A DNA stretch of 64,000 nucleotides, from positions 1,798,001-1,862,000 of the forward strand of contig CAVWJW010000008.1 in NCBI GenBank assembly GCA_963755335.1, given 5' to 3'. Both the position numbers and the translations under genes were made by a program. This document shows, one piece after another, positions 54,360 through 62,637 of the stretch. The notes below the pieces were generated by a model. The model searched no databases and was not told the DNA's origin. It worked only from the letters and a program-made list of their open reading frames with translations. This DNA is from UBA10649 sp963755335 (lineage in GTDB: Bacteria; Actinomycetota; Actinomycetes; S36-B12). Every line of letters starts with the position of its first letter. The stretch's first letter is position 1.

Positions 54360-55486
54360 GCAGGTCCTGGGTGACCTGGATCCACCGGTCGAGCAGCACG
54401 AGCGCCGACCCTGAGTCGAGCACCTCGCGTACGTCCGGCAGCCGCCGGGCGATCCGGTCCTGCAGCGAGGAGTCGTCTGCGGCGTCCGCTCCGGTGGCTG
54501 CGTCGAAGGCGACGAGGGCGGCCGCCGCATTGATGGCCACGGCATCGCGGATCGCCGCCACCTGCGCCGCGTCGATGTCGGCGGGATCCACGATGCCGAG
54601 CGTCTTGCGCAGCAGGAGGGCGTTCCGGGCAGGGTCCCCGCCGCGCAGCGCCGCGGGTTCCACTGAGCGCAGCCCCAGCTCCGTCGGGTCGATCGACGGT
54701 CTCGACGACGACGTCGCCCGTGGCGTCCCACACCTGCGTGGTCGTCACCGTCGAGATCTCGTCGAGTCCGTCGTCACCCCGGACGACCAGGGCCCGGACG
54801 CCGCGACGGCACAGCACGTCGGCCATGACCGGAGCCAGTGTCGCGCTCGCACACCCGATCAGGGCAGCGCCCGCCATCCCGGGATTGGTGAGCGGTCCGA
54901 GGATGTTGAAGACCGTCGGCACGCCGAGTTCGCGTACGCGTCGGTCCGGCGTGCCGCATCGCCGGATGATGCGTGGGAGCGAAGCAGAAGCCGATGCCGG
55001 CGGTGAGCACGCTCTGGCCGACCTCGTCGGGCTCGAGGTCGATCGCCACGCCGAGCTCCTCGAGCACGTCGGCCGTTCCGGTGGACGAGGACGCCGCCCG
55101 GTTTCCGTGCTTGACGACTGGGCGCGCCCGCCGCCGCGCACACCAGCGCCGCCATCGTGGAGATGTTGACGGTGTGCGAGCTGGTCGCCACCGGTGCCGA
55201 CCACGTCGAGGACCACGGCGGGAGCGCCGGGGCCGAGGTCGAGCAGTCGTGCGTGCTCGAGCATCACCGTCGACGAGGGCCGCGACCTCCGTCGGGCGTC
55301 TCGCCCTTGGACCGCAGGGCAGTGACGAACGCCGGCCATCTGGGCGGGGGTGGCCTCGCCGCTGAGGATCTGGTTCATCGCCCAGCCGGCCGTGGGACCG
55401 TCGAGGTCCTCGTGCGACAGCAGGCGGCCGAGGACCGACGACCAGGTGGGCGCCGGCGGGACCGGCGTCGAATCGGCGGTGGTCAT
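54352..55486 (-). CDS. trpD: Anthranilate phosphoribosyltransferase, about seven frameshifts
   Basis: Second step of tryptophan synthesis (anthranilate + PRPP). Restored reading: WSSVLGRLLSHEDLDGPTAG, AGFVTALRSKGETPDEVAAL, LDVVGTGGDSSHTVNISTM (PRPP loop), VVKHGNRAASSSTGTADVLE, FCFAPTHHPAMRHAG, RELGVPTVFNILGPLTNPG, VRGDDGLDEISTVTTTQVWD and a 3' part ending LDRWIQVTQDLRA. Single extra bases occur in the segments around residues 55, 67 and 75, after GTGGD, before VVKHG, before RELG and before DPTELG. Net length modulo 3 agrees with seven insertions. Start ATG 55486 overlaps the receiver-like gene. trpD beside ctaE is the actinobacterial norm. Confidence 0.87.
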
Positions 55487-55930
55487 CGGACTAGGCGGGG
55501 CGACGGCGACCCGGCGACGCAGCAGGCCGGCGGCCGCATCGGCGAGCGGCGACCGCGTCGAGCGGGTGGGCGACCACGCCGTCGGCCCGTGACCACGTGG
55601 CCAGCCAGGCGTCCTGCGGGACGGCCGACGAGCAGCGAGGATGGGCGGGCAGCGGTAGATCTCGTCCTTGAGCTGCCGGCAGATGCCCATGCCGCCCGCG
55701 GGGGTGGCCTCACCGTCGAGGATGAGGAGGTCGAATCGAGCCGCGATCGACCTCGGCGCGGACGACCGGCTCGGTCGCGCACTCGGGATACGTCCAGCGC
55801 GGGCAGGTCCGGCGCGGGGCGTCGGCCGAGGGCCTGGCGGACCTGCTGCCGGACCGGCCGATCGTCGCTGTAGACGAGGACCTGTCAGGGTGCGCTCGGC
55901 CGCGGCAGAGGGGGTGTCGTCGTGAGCCAC
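55483..55930 (-). CDS. Receiver-like protein upstream of trpD, about seven frameshifts
   Basis: From GTG 55930 the restored protein reads VLVYSDDRPVRQQVRQALGR, PALDV, ECATEPVVRAEVDRG, FDLLILDGEATPAGGMGICR, QLKDEIYRCPPILLLVGRPQ, DAWLATWSRADGVVAHPLDA and LADAAAGLLRRRVAVA, ending at the TGA that overlaps the trpD ATG. It is a stand-alone response-regulator receiver fold with the phospho-acceptor Asp in LILDGEA and no output domain. One extra base about every 64 bases makes this the most damaged gene in the window. The family regularly sits next to trpD in actinobacteria; its function is not known. Confidence 0.75.
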
Positions 55931-55937
55931 GCGGCAA

Positions 55938-55943
55938 ACTCTA
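55938..55943 (-). promoter_or_regulatory. Leaderless -10 box (TAGAGT) of the receiver-trpD operon
   Basis: TAGAGT on the minus strand ends 7 bases before the GTG at 55930. Confidence 0.55.
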
Positions 55944-56043
55944 GCCACCTGCCCGACCCACGCCGAGATCCCCCGCGAACCCTCCGCGACAAACTGCCGG
56001 AAATGGTCGGGGGGTCACGGTGAATCCCGACGCGACGATCTGC

Positions 56044-56049
56044 CAGACT
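56044..56049 (+). promoter_or_regulatory. Possible -10 box (CAGACT) of ctaE-qcrCAB
   Basis: CAGACT ends 6 bases before the GTG at 56056; first-base mismatch to TANNNT. The surrounding sequence may itself carry insertion errors. Confidence 0.35.
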
Positions 56050-56055
56050 CCCCCC

Positions 56056-56666
56056 GTGGCGAACGCAACGACCGATCCCCCCGGCGTACACGCACGCGCC
56101 GGCGAATCGGCCCAACATGGTCGCCATCGGCACCATCGTGTGGCTGTCGAGCGAGCTCATGTTCTTCGCGGCGCTGTTCGCGATGTACTTCACGCTGCGC
56201 GCGGTGAACCCCGAGACTGTGGGCGCAGGAGACGCAGCTCGCTGAACGTCCCGTTCGCGACCGTCAACACCACCGTCCTGGTGCTGTCGCGCGTCACCTG
56301 CCAGCTCGGCGTGTTCGCTGCCGAGCGCGGTGACGTCCGGGGCCTGCGACGCTGGTTCATCATCACGTTCCTCATGGGCAGCCTTCTTCATCGCCGGCCA
56401 GGTCACCGAGTACGCGAACCTCGTCAACGAGGGCCTGCCGCCTCGACTCCAACGCCTACGGATCGGCGTTCTACCTCACCACCGGCTTCCACGGCCTGCA
56501 CGTCACCGGCGGCCTCGTCGCGTTCCTCTTCGTGCTGGCCACGACGTACGTCACGAAGCGCTTCACGCACGACCAGGCGACCCGCGCGATCGTCACGTCC
56601 TACTACTGGCACTTCGTCGACGTCGTGTGGATCGCCCTGTTCTTCATGATCTACATCCTCAAGTAG
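56056..56666 (+). CDS. ctaE: Cytochrome c oxidase subunit III, about five frameshifts
   Basis: Membrane subunit of the aa3 oxidase. Restored reading from GTG 56056: MANATT, AYTHAPANRPNMVAIGTIVW, LSSELMFFAALFAMYFTLRA, VNPETWAQETQL, LNVPFATVNTTVLVLSRVTC, FFIAGQVTEYANLVNEG, SAFYLTTGFHGLHVTGGLVA and YYWHFVDVVWIALFFMIYIL, about 202 residues and five helices. Single extra bases near 56090, 56217, 56241, 56382 and 56432 break it; length modulo 3 agrees. Followed after 75 bases by qcrC, the usual order. Confidence 0.87.
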
Positions 56667-56741
56667 GCCCCTACTCACACCGGCACCACGCCCTCCCACA
56701 GCTCGACCGCCACATCTCACGACCAGAGAGGTCCAGCGATA

Positions 56742-57538
56742 GTGAAGTTCCTGGCCGCCCGACGGCGAAGCCCGCTCGTGGCATCCGCGTTGTTGATCGG
56801 GGCACTGACTGTGGTCGGCGGCGGATACGCCGCGATCGCGGCCGTCCAGCCCGCATCGGCGGCGATCGCCGTGGGGACCGCAGACCCAGGTCGAGATGGG
56901 CAAGCCAGCTGTACCTCGAGGGCTGCTCGTCCTGCCACGGCCTCGAAGCGCAGGGGACGTCGAGTGGCCCGACGCTCATCGGCGTCGGCGCGGCCGGGGT
57001 CGACTTCCAGGTCTCCACCGGTCGCATGCCGATGGCGGCGCCCGGCGCCCAGGCTCCGGCGCGCGACCCAGCGCAGTACGACGACAACGAGATCGCCCAG
57101 ATGGCCGCCTACATCGCCTCGCTGGGCCCCGGCCCGGCGATCCCGACGGCCGAGCAGTACGACCCGGCGAACGCCGACGCGGCGCTCGGCGGCGAGCTGT
57201 TCCGGATCAACTGCTCGCAGTGCCACCAGGCGGCCGGTCAGGGCGGTGCCCTGACCCAGGGCAAGTACGCGCCGAACCTGATGGCGGCCGAGCCCAAGGA
57301 GATCTACCTGGCGATGCTGACCGGACCGCAGAACATGCCGGTCTTCGGCGACGCCCAGCTGAACTCCGAGGACAAGCAGCACATCATCAAATACATCACC
57401 ACCCTTCAGGAGTCGCCGAATCCCGGCGGCCTGAGCCTGGGCCGCATCGGCCCGGTCACTGAGGGCGTCTTCCTCGTCACCGCAGTGTTCGCCGTCCTCC
57501 TGGCGGCGGCCGTCTGGATCGGAATCAAGTCGCGATGA
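56742..57538 (+). CDS. qcrC: Cytochrome bc complex dihaem cytochrome c subunit, two frameshifts
   Basis: Dihaem c-type cytochrome of the bcc-aa3 supercomplex, anchored by an N-terminal helix (ASALLIGALTVVGGGYAAIA) and a C-terminal helix (FLVTAVFAVLLAAAVWIGI). Haem sites GCSSCHG and CSQCHQAAGQGG, with Met ligands in GRMPMAAP and MPVF. Extra bases at 56879-56882 and 56902-56905; without them the sequence reads TQTQVEMGKQLYLEGCSSCH. 265 residues. GTG start with GAGAGG upstream. Its stop overlaps qcrA (ATGA). Confidence 0.9.
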
Positions 57539-58555
57539 CCGACATCTCCGCACACGACCACGATCAGGACCAGCAGGTCGCCATCGGGTACTCCCCGGTC
57601 GCCGACGTGCCGCACAGGCTGCGGGCCACCGACACCGATCCCAAGATGGCCAAGCGCGCCGAGCGCCAGGTCGCCTCGATGTTCCTGCTGTCGGCGCTGT
57701 TCGTCGTCCTGTTCGTCGCTGCCTACGTCGGCATCGACCCGAGCACGACGATCTACGTTCCGGTCATCGGCGAGACCAGCGCGATGCAACATGGCCCTGG
57801 GCATCTGCTTCGGGGCCGCGGTCTTCCTCATCGGCGCCGGCGCGATCCAGTGGGCCAAGAAGCTCATGCCCGACGTCGAGGTCGTGCAGATGCGCCACGA
57901 CCAGGTCTCCCCCGAGGCCGACACCGCCGAGGCCGTCGGGAACTACGAGCGCGGCAAGGAGGAGTCCGGCTTCGCCCGCTTCACGATGGTGCGTCGCTCG
58001 CTCATCGCCGCGCTCGTGCTGTTCCCGATCCCGCTCGTCGTTCTGCTGAAGGACCTCTGGGTCCCGACGCCCGCCGAGCAGGGCAAGTCCCCCGCCGAAA
58101 TCCTGTCGACGACCTTGTGGACCAAGGGCAGCCGGATCGTCTCGGACGGCACGTACAAGCCGGTCAAGCCCGAGGACCTTCCCGTGGGCGGTCTCATCAA
58201 CGCCGTGCCGGCCGACCTTCCCGAGGTCGAGGAGCTGCAGGGCAACCTGAACGCCCGCGGCAAGGCAGCCATCATCCTCGTGCGCATGCAGCCCGACGAG
58301 ATCCGCTCGCAGCAGGGCGACGGCTGGGACTACCAGGGCATCGTCGCCTACTCGAAGATCTGCACCCACGTGGGCTGCCCGATCTCGCTCTACGAGCAGC
58401 GCACCCACCACCTGCTCTGCCCGTGCCACCAGTCCACCTTCGACCTCGCCGACAGCGGCAACGTCGTCTTCGGCCCGGCGGCGCGACGCATGCCCCAGTT
58501 GCCGATCGGCGTGGACGCGGAAGGCTATCTCGTAGCGACGTTCGGACTTCGCTGA
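57535..58555 (+). CDS. qcrA: Ubiquinol/menaquinol-cytochrome c reductase Rieske subunit, one frameshift
   Basis: Membrane Rieske iron-sulfur protein with three N-terminal helices, the actinobacterial form (~340 residues). Cluster ligands are in CTHVGCP and CPCHQSTF, with FDLADSGNVVFGPAARRMPQ after them. One extra base at about 57786 (ATG C AAC ATG GCC) splits the second helix; restored it reads TSAMNMALGICFGAAVFLIG. Overlaps qcrC by 4 bases and precedes qcrB by 30. Confidence 0.92.
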
Positions 58556-58585
58556 ACCTGTCGGACCAAGCTTCTGGGAGCGCGG

Positions 58586-60329
58586 ATGAGCACCCCTAGT
58601 CCCATCGAGCGAGGCCGGCGGCGCCACCGCGACCTACGTCGACAAGCGCATCGGCAGCAACAAGTTCCTGTCCCGGAACCTCGGCAAGGTCTTCCCGGAC
58701 CACTGGTCGTTCATGCTGGGCGAGATCGCCCTGTACAGCTTCATCGTGGTGCTGCTGACCGGCGTCTTCCTGACGCTGTTCTTCAAGCCCTCGATGGTCG
58801 AGGTCGTGTACGACGGCTCGTACGTGCCGCTGAAGGGCATCAAGATGTCCGAGGCGTACGCCTCGGCCATGAACATCTCCTTCGACATCCGCGGCGGCAT
58901 GCTGCTGCGCCAGATGCACCACTGGTCCGCGCTGATCTTCGTGGCCGCGATGGCCGTGCACATGTTCCGGGTGTTCTTCACCGGCGCCTTCCGCAAGCCT
59001 CGCGAGTTCAACTGGCTCATCGGCGTCGGGCTCACCGGCCTCGCCCTCCTGGCCGGCTTCTCCGGCTACTCACTGCCCGACGACCTGCTCTCCGGCACCG
59101 GCCTGCAGATCGCCCGCGGCATCATGCAGGCGACCCCGATCGTCGGCACGTGGATGGCGTTCCTGCTGTTCGGCGGGGAGTTCCCCGGCACCGACTTCAT
59201 CTCGCGGCTGTACAGCGTCCACATCCTGCTGATCCCAGGCCTGATCCTCGCCCTGGTGACGGCGCACCTCATGCTCGTCTGGGTCCAGAAGCACACGCAG
59301 TTCCCCGGGCCGGGCCGCACGAACGACAACGTCGTGGGCTACCCGCTGCTGCCGATCTACATGGCGAAGGCAGGCGGCTTCTTCTTCATCGTCTTCGGCA
59401 TCATCGCCCTCGTCGGCGGACTGGTGACGATCAACCCGATCTGGCTGTTCGGGCCCTTCACCCCCGACCAGGTGTCGGCGGGGTCCCAGCCTGACTGGTA
59501 CATCGGCTTCCTTGACGGAGCCCTGCGCGTGATGCCCAACTGGGAGACGTCGTTCTGGGGGATCACCATCTCCTGGAACATCATGATCCCGGCGATGATC
59601 CTGCCCGGGATCATCTTCACGCTGCTGGCCCTGTATCCGTTCATCGAGTCCTGGGTCACCGGCGACACCCGCGAGCACAACCTGCTCGACCGGCCACGCA
59701 ACGCCCCCGTCCGCACGGGCATCGGCATGATGGCGATCACGTTCTACTGCCTGCTGTGGATCGGCGGCGCGAACGACATCATCGCCCAGGCGTTCGACCT
59801 GTCGATCAACGCGATCACGTGGTTCCTGCGCGTGGCCCTGTTCGTCCTGCCGCCCATCGTGTTCGTGATCACCAAGCGGGTCTGCCTGGGCCTTCAGCGT
59901 CGCGATCGCGACAAGCTGCTGCACGGCTACGAGTCCGGCCGCGTCCTGCGCCTGCCTCATGGCGAGTTCATCGAGGTGCACCAGCCCCTGCCGGTCAAGG
60001 ACCTTGCGGTCATCTCCGCGAAGACCGACATCGCTCCCCTGCCGGCGCCCTCGGCGACCGATGCCGATGGCGTTCGCAACCCGAAGTACCGGTCGCAGTC
60101 GCTGCGGCACAAGCTCAGTTCGTTCTTCTACGCCGACAACATCGCCAAGCCGACCGCTGAGGAGATCGAGGCCGGTCAGCACCACGTCGCGCACGACGCC
60201 GAGCTCGAGGCACCCCTGCACGAGTACGAGGACGCCGACGAGCTGCGCCGCCTGCACGGTGGGGTCCTTCACCACCCCGGCATGGCCGAGACCAACGCCG
60301 AGCAGCTCGCGGAGAACCGCGACCACTGA
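58586..60329 (+). CDS. qcrB: Menaquinol-cytochrome c reductase cytochrome b subunit, one frameshift
   Basis: Cytochrome b of the bcc complex; quinol oxidation and proton translocation. About 580 residues, with a long C-terminal extension typical of actinobacteria. Haem-ligand helices include MLLRQMHHWSALIFVAAMAV and YSVHILLIPGLILALVTAHL, and the Qo-site PDWYIGFLDGALRVMPNWE replaces PEWY. One extra base at 58609-58614 separates MSTPSPIER from AGGATATYVDKRIGSNKFLS. The rest is intact to 60329. GGGAG lies before the ATG. A strong hairpin terminator follows. Confidence 0.93.
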
Positions 60330-60343
60330 ACACCTGAACAGTT

Positions 60344-60378
60344 GACGAGGGCCCGGCGCAGTGCGCCGGGCCCTCGTC
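60344..60378 (+). terminator. Strong hairpin terminator after qcrB
   Basis: 17-base perfect inverted repeat (60344-60360 and 60362-60378), effectively a 15-base GC-rich stem with a small loop, 15 bases after the qcrB stop. No long T-tract, as is common in high-GC actinobacteria. Confidence 0.85.
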
Positions 60379-60394
60379 GTTGCAGGATCTCCCC

Positions 60395-61235
60395 ATGAGG
60401 TCGTGGGTACGGGTGGCTGCCGCCACCGTGGCGATCACCCTGACAGCTGTCGGCACCAGCCCCAGCACGGTCAGCGCCGCCCCGTCACCCGTCGTCATCG
60501 CCGTCCTCGGCGACTTCGGGTCTGGCGCGCCCGCCGAGCGTCAGGTGGCGAGGATCGTGGCCGCTGCTCGACCGACGGCCATCGTGACGACCGGCGACAA
60601 CGTGTACTCCGCAGCAGGCTATGCCGCCCTCGTTGGCGCCTACTACCCCACCTGGGTCGCAGCGCGACGGGTGTTCCCGGCAACCGGCAACCACGACTAC
60701 GCCGAGGGAATCGCCGCCTTCGACAGCTACTTCTCGTGGCTGCACGGCCAGCGCACCTATACCAGGGCCTTGGGCCAGGTCGCCTTCTTCGTCCTGGACA
60801 GTCAGGCGGCGCTGGACTCCGCCGCGGAACGGGAGAGGCAGCGCGCCTGGCTGCAGCGCGCCTTGGCCGCCTCCCCGGCCCGCTGGCGGGTCGTCGTGCT
60901 GCATCACCCGCCGTACTCCTCGGGAACCGTGCACGGCTCCACAGCGGCCGTTCCAGTGGCCGTACCGGGCCTGGGGGGCGGATCTGGTGCTGTCCGGTCA
61001 TGAGCACAACTACGAACGCCTCGACGAAGGCGGACTGACGTATGTCGTCGACGGTTCAGGAGGAAAGGACCTCTACCGGCTCGGATCGCCCCTGGCCGGC
61101 TCCCTGGCGCGCGACGACACGCACTACGGCGTGCTCCTGCTGCGGCCAGGAGCCCACGCCCTGGGGGCGCAGTTCCTGACCGCAGCGGGACGGGTCGTCG
61201 ACCGCTTCAGCATCCCGGGCCGAACCGGGGGCTGA
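60395..61235 (+). CDS. Secreted calcineurin-like phosphoesterase, one frameshift
   Basis: Extracytoplasmic metallophosphatase (purple-acid-phosphatase-like), 279 residues restored. Signal peptide MRSWVRVAAATVAITLTAVG, cleaved near VSA. Metal blocks VIAVLGDFGSG, VTTGDNVYSAAGY, FPATGNHDYAEG, VLHHPPYSSG and LVLSGHEHNYERLDEGG. One extra C at 60951-60954 breaks the frame before QWPYRAWGADL. It begins 16 bases beyond the terminator. The substrate is not known; phosphate scavenging is a reasonable guess. Confidence 0.87.
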
Positions 61236-61249
61236 CGGTCACGGGGACC

Positions 61250-61888
61250 CTACGTGTGCGACGCCGAGGGCGCCTCGGAGGGATGCTCGCTCTCCGACGA
61301 TGACGCCGAGGGCGTCGCGGACGGCGAGCCCGACGTGGAAGCCGACGGCGATGGCGAGGGCTTCACCACGAGGGTGGTGATCTTCTTGCCGTTCGGGCCG
61401 ACCACCCACCACAGTGCCCCACCGCCGTTGGAGCCCTGGCCGTTGATCTGACCAGGGGCCTTGTCGCCGGCGAACAGGTACACCGGCAGGCCGTTCACGG
61501 TCAGCTGCCGCACGCCGTTGTCGGTGCGCGTGATGACGCCGAGCTTGCCGGTGATCCCGGGCAGTGACTTCGGCAGCTTCTTGGGGGCGACCACGGCCGG
61601 CCAGAAGACCAGGCACTGGCCGGTGCAGTTGGAGACGCCCTTCTTGTCGGCCATGAAGACGTAGACCGTGCGTCCCTTCTTGTCGACGAGGATCTTGCCC
61701 ACGGGGCTCTTCTCGGTCTCGAGGAGCTCCTTCTTGCTCACGATGGACTGCTGATGCCCGCTGCTCACGACGGCGGTGGCGGTCGTGCCGATGGCCACCG
61801 AGGCGGCGACCGCCGAGGCCAGGGCTGCACCGAACAGCGGGATCACCCAACGGTGACGAAGGCGCGAGGTGCTGGGACGGTCGAGCAT
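61250..61888 (-). CDS. Secreted COG4315-type repeat protein (PF03640)
   Basis: 212 residues. Signal-anchor region VIPLFGAALASAVAASVAIG, then two copies of the secreted repeat: GKILVDKKGRTVYVFMADKK with SNCTGQCLVFWPAV, and GVRQLTVNGLPVYLFAGDKA with GALWWVV. A Ser/Pro/Thr-rich tail (SPSPSASTSGSPSATPSASS) of ~35 residues follows, which may be O-glycosylated or span the wall. GGAGG precedes the ATG. The family is widespread in actinobacteria and its function is unknown; no lipobox here. Confidence 0.82.
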   Translation of the reverse strand: MLDRPSTSRLRHRWVIPLFGAALASAVAASVAIGTTATAVVSSGHQQSIVSKKELLETEKSPVGKILVDKKGRTVYVFMADKKGVSNCTGQCLVFWPAVVAPKKLPKSLPGITGKLGVITRTDNGVRQLTVNGLPVYLFAGDKAPGQINGQGSNGGGALWWVVGPNGKKITTLVVKPSPSPSASTSGSPSATPSASSSESEHPSEAPSASHT

Positions 61889-61999
61889 GGCGTACCTCCG
61901 ATAGTCAGCCGACCACGGTCCTGGTCGGTCTGTTCACGGTAAGGACACCCTTAGTTCTGAACAATCCCCTCAATCGGGGGGCATGATCAGGTGCGGTCG

Positions 62000-62618
62000 T
62001 CAGTCCCCGTGGGCCGCCAGTTCGGTGAGGACGGCCTCCGGCGACGGTGCGACGAGCCGATCGGCCTCGATGAACAGGCGGTGCACCCGTAGCGCGGCGA
62101 GCGCGCGCGCCGTCGAGCCCATCCCCGTGGTTGAGGGGTAGGTCGCCAGGAATTCCGCCGCCGCCCGCACCGCGTCCCAGCGGAGCTGGTCGTCGTCCGA
62201 GCCCACCGCGAACCGCCACTGGGCCACTCGCGCGGCGACGGCTGTCCGGCCAGGCTCGTCGGGCACCACGCCGGCGATCGCGAACACCCGGCAGTCGTAG
62301 ACGCGGCAGGCCTGCGGGCGAGCGTCGTAGATGGTGCAGCCCGAGGCTCCGAGCATCGGACATCGGCCGGCCTGGTCGTAGCCCGAGCAGCTGGTGGCCG
62401 GGCGGCAGGCCGGGAGCGGGGAACAGCAGTTCCGCGGGGATCCGCGCCAGGGCGTCCCGCTCGTCGGGGCCGACATGGACGAACTGGGCTGCCGAGCAGC
62501 AGGCCGTGCATTCGCCGCACGGCACGTCGGACTCGCCGTCACCGGCGATCGCTCGGGAGATCTGGCCCAGCCACACTCCGACGTCGCCGGCCGGGCGTTC
62601 TGCTGCCTCGGGCGTCAC
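62000..62618 (-). CDS. YkgJ-family cysteine-cluster protein, one frameshift
   Basis: 205 residues restored. The zinc/iron-binding cysteine pattern is DVPCGECTACCSAAQF then CSGYDQAGRCPMLGASGCTIYD and QACRVYDCR, as in YkgJ (UPF0153). An extra G at 62398-62405 splits it between GLPP and ATSCSGYDQ. The C-terminal half (WRFAVGSDDDQLRWDAVRAA) is helical and family-specific. GTG start with GAGGG upstream, 20 bases after the restored stop of the transpeptidase gene, so probably in one operon. Role unknown. Confidence 0.82.
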
Positions 62619-62637
62619 CGGACCCTCGGAGGTGTCG

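Noticed and set aside
54332..55948. A 538-codon minus-strand open frame read as a receiver-TrpD fusion
   Set aside because: It only returns to the true frame where insertions add up to multiples of three; ATGA at 55483-55486 marks two separate genes.
49700..56930. True pseudogene island or degraded mobile region
   Set aside because: ctaE, qcrC and trpD are essential or core genes. Restored sequences keep all catalytic residues, there are no nonsense mutations, and the conserved gene order is unbroken.
48711..60329. Programmed +1 frameshifting as a gene-expression mechanism
   Set aside because: Sites share no slippery sequence, pseudoknot or stop context, reach up to eight per gene, and occur in genes never known to be recoded. 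An insertion-error origin is simpler.
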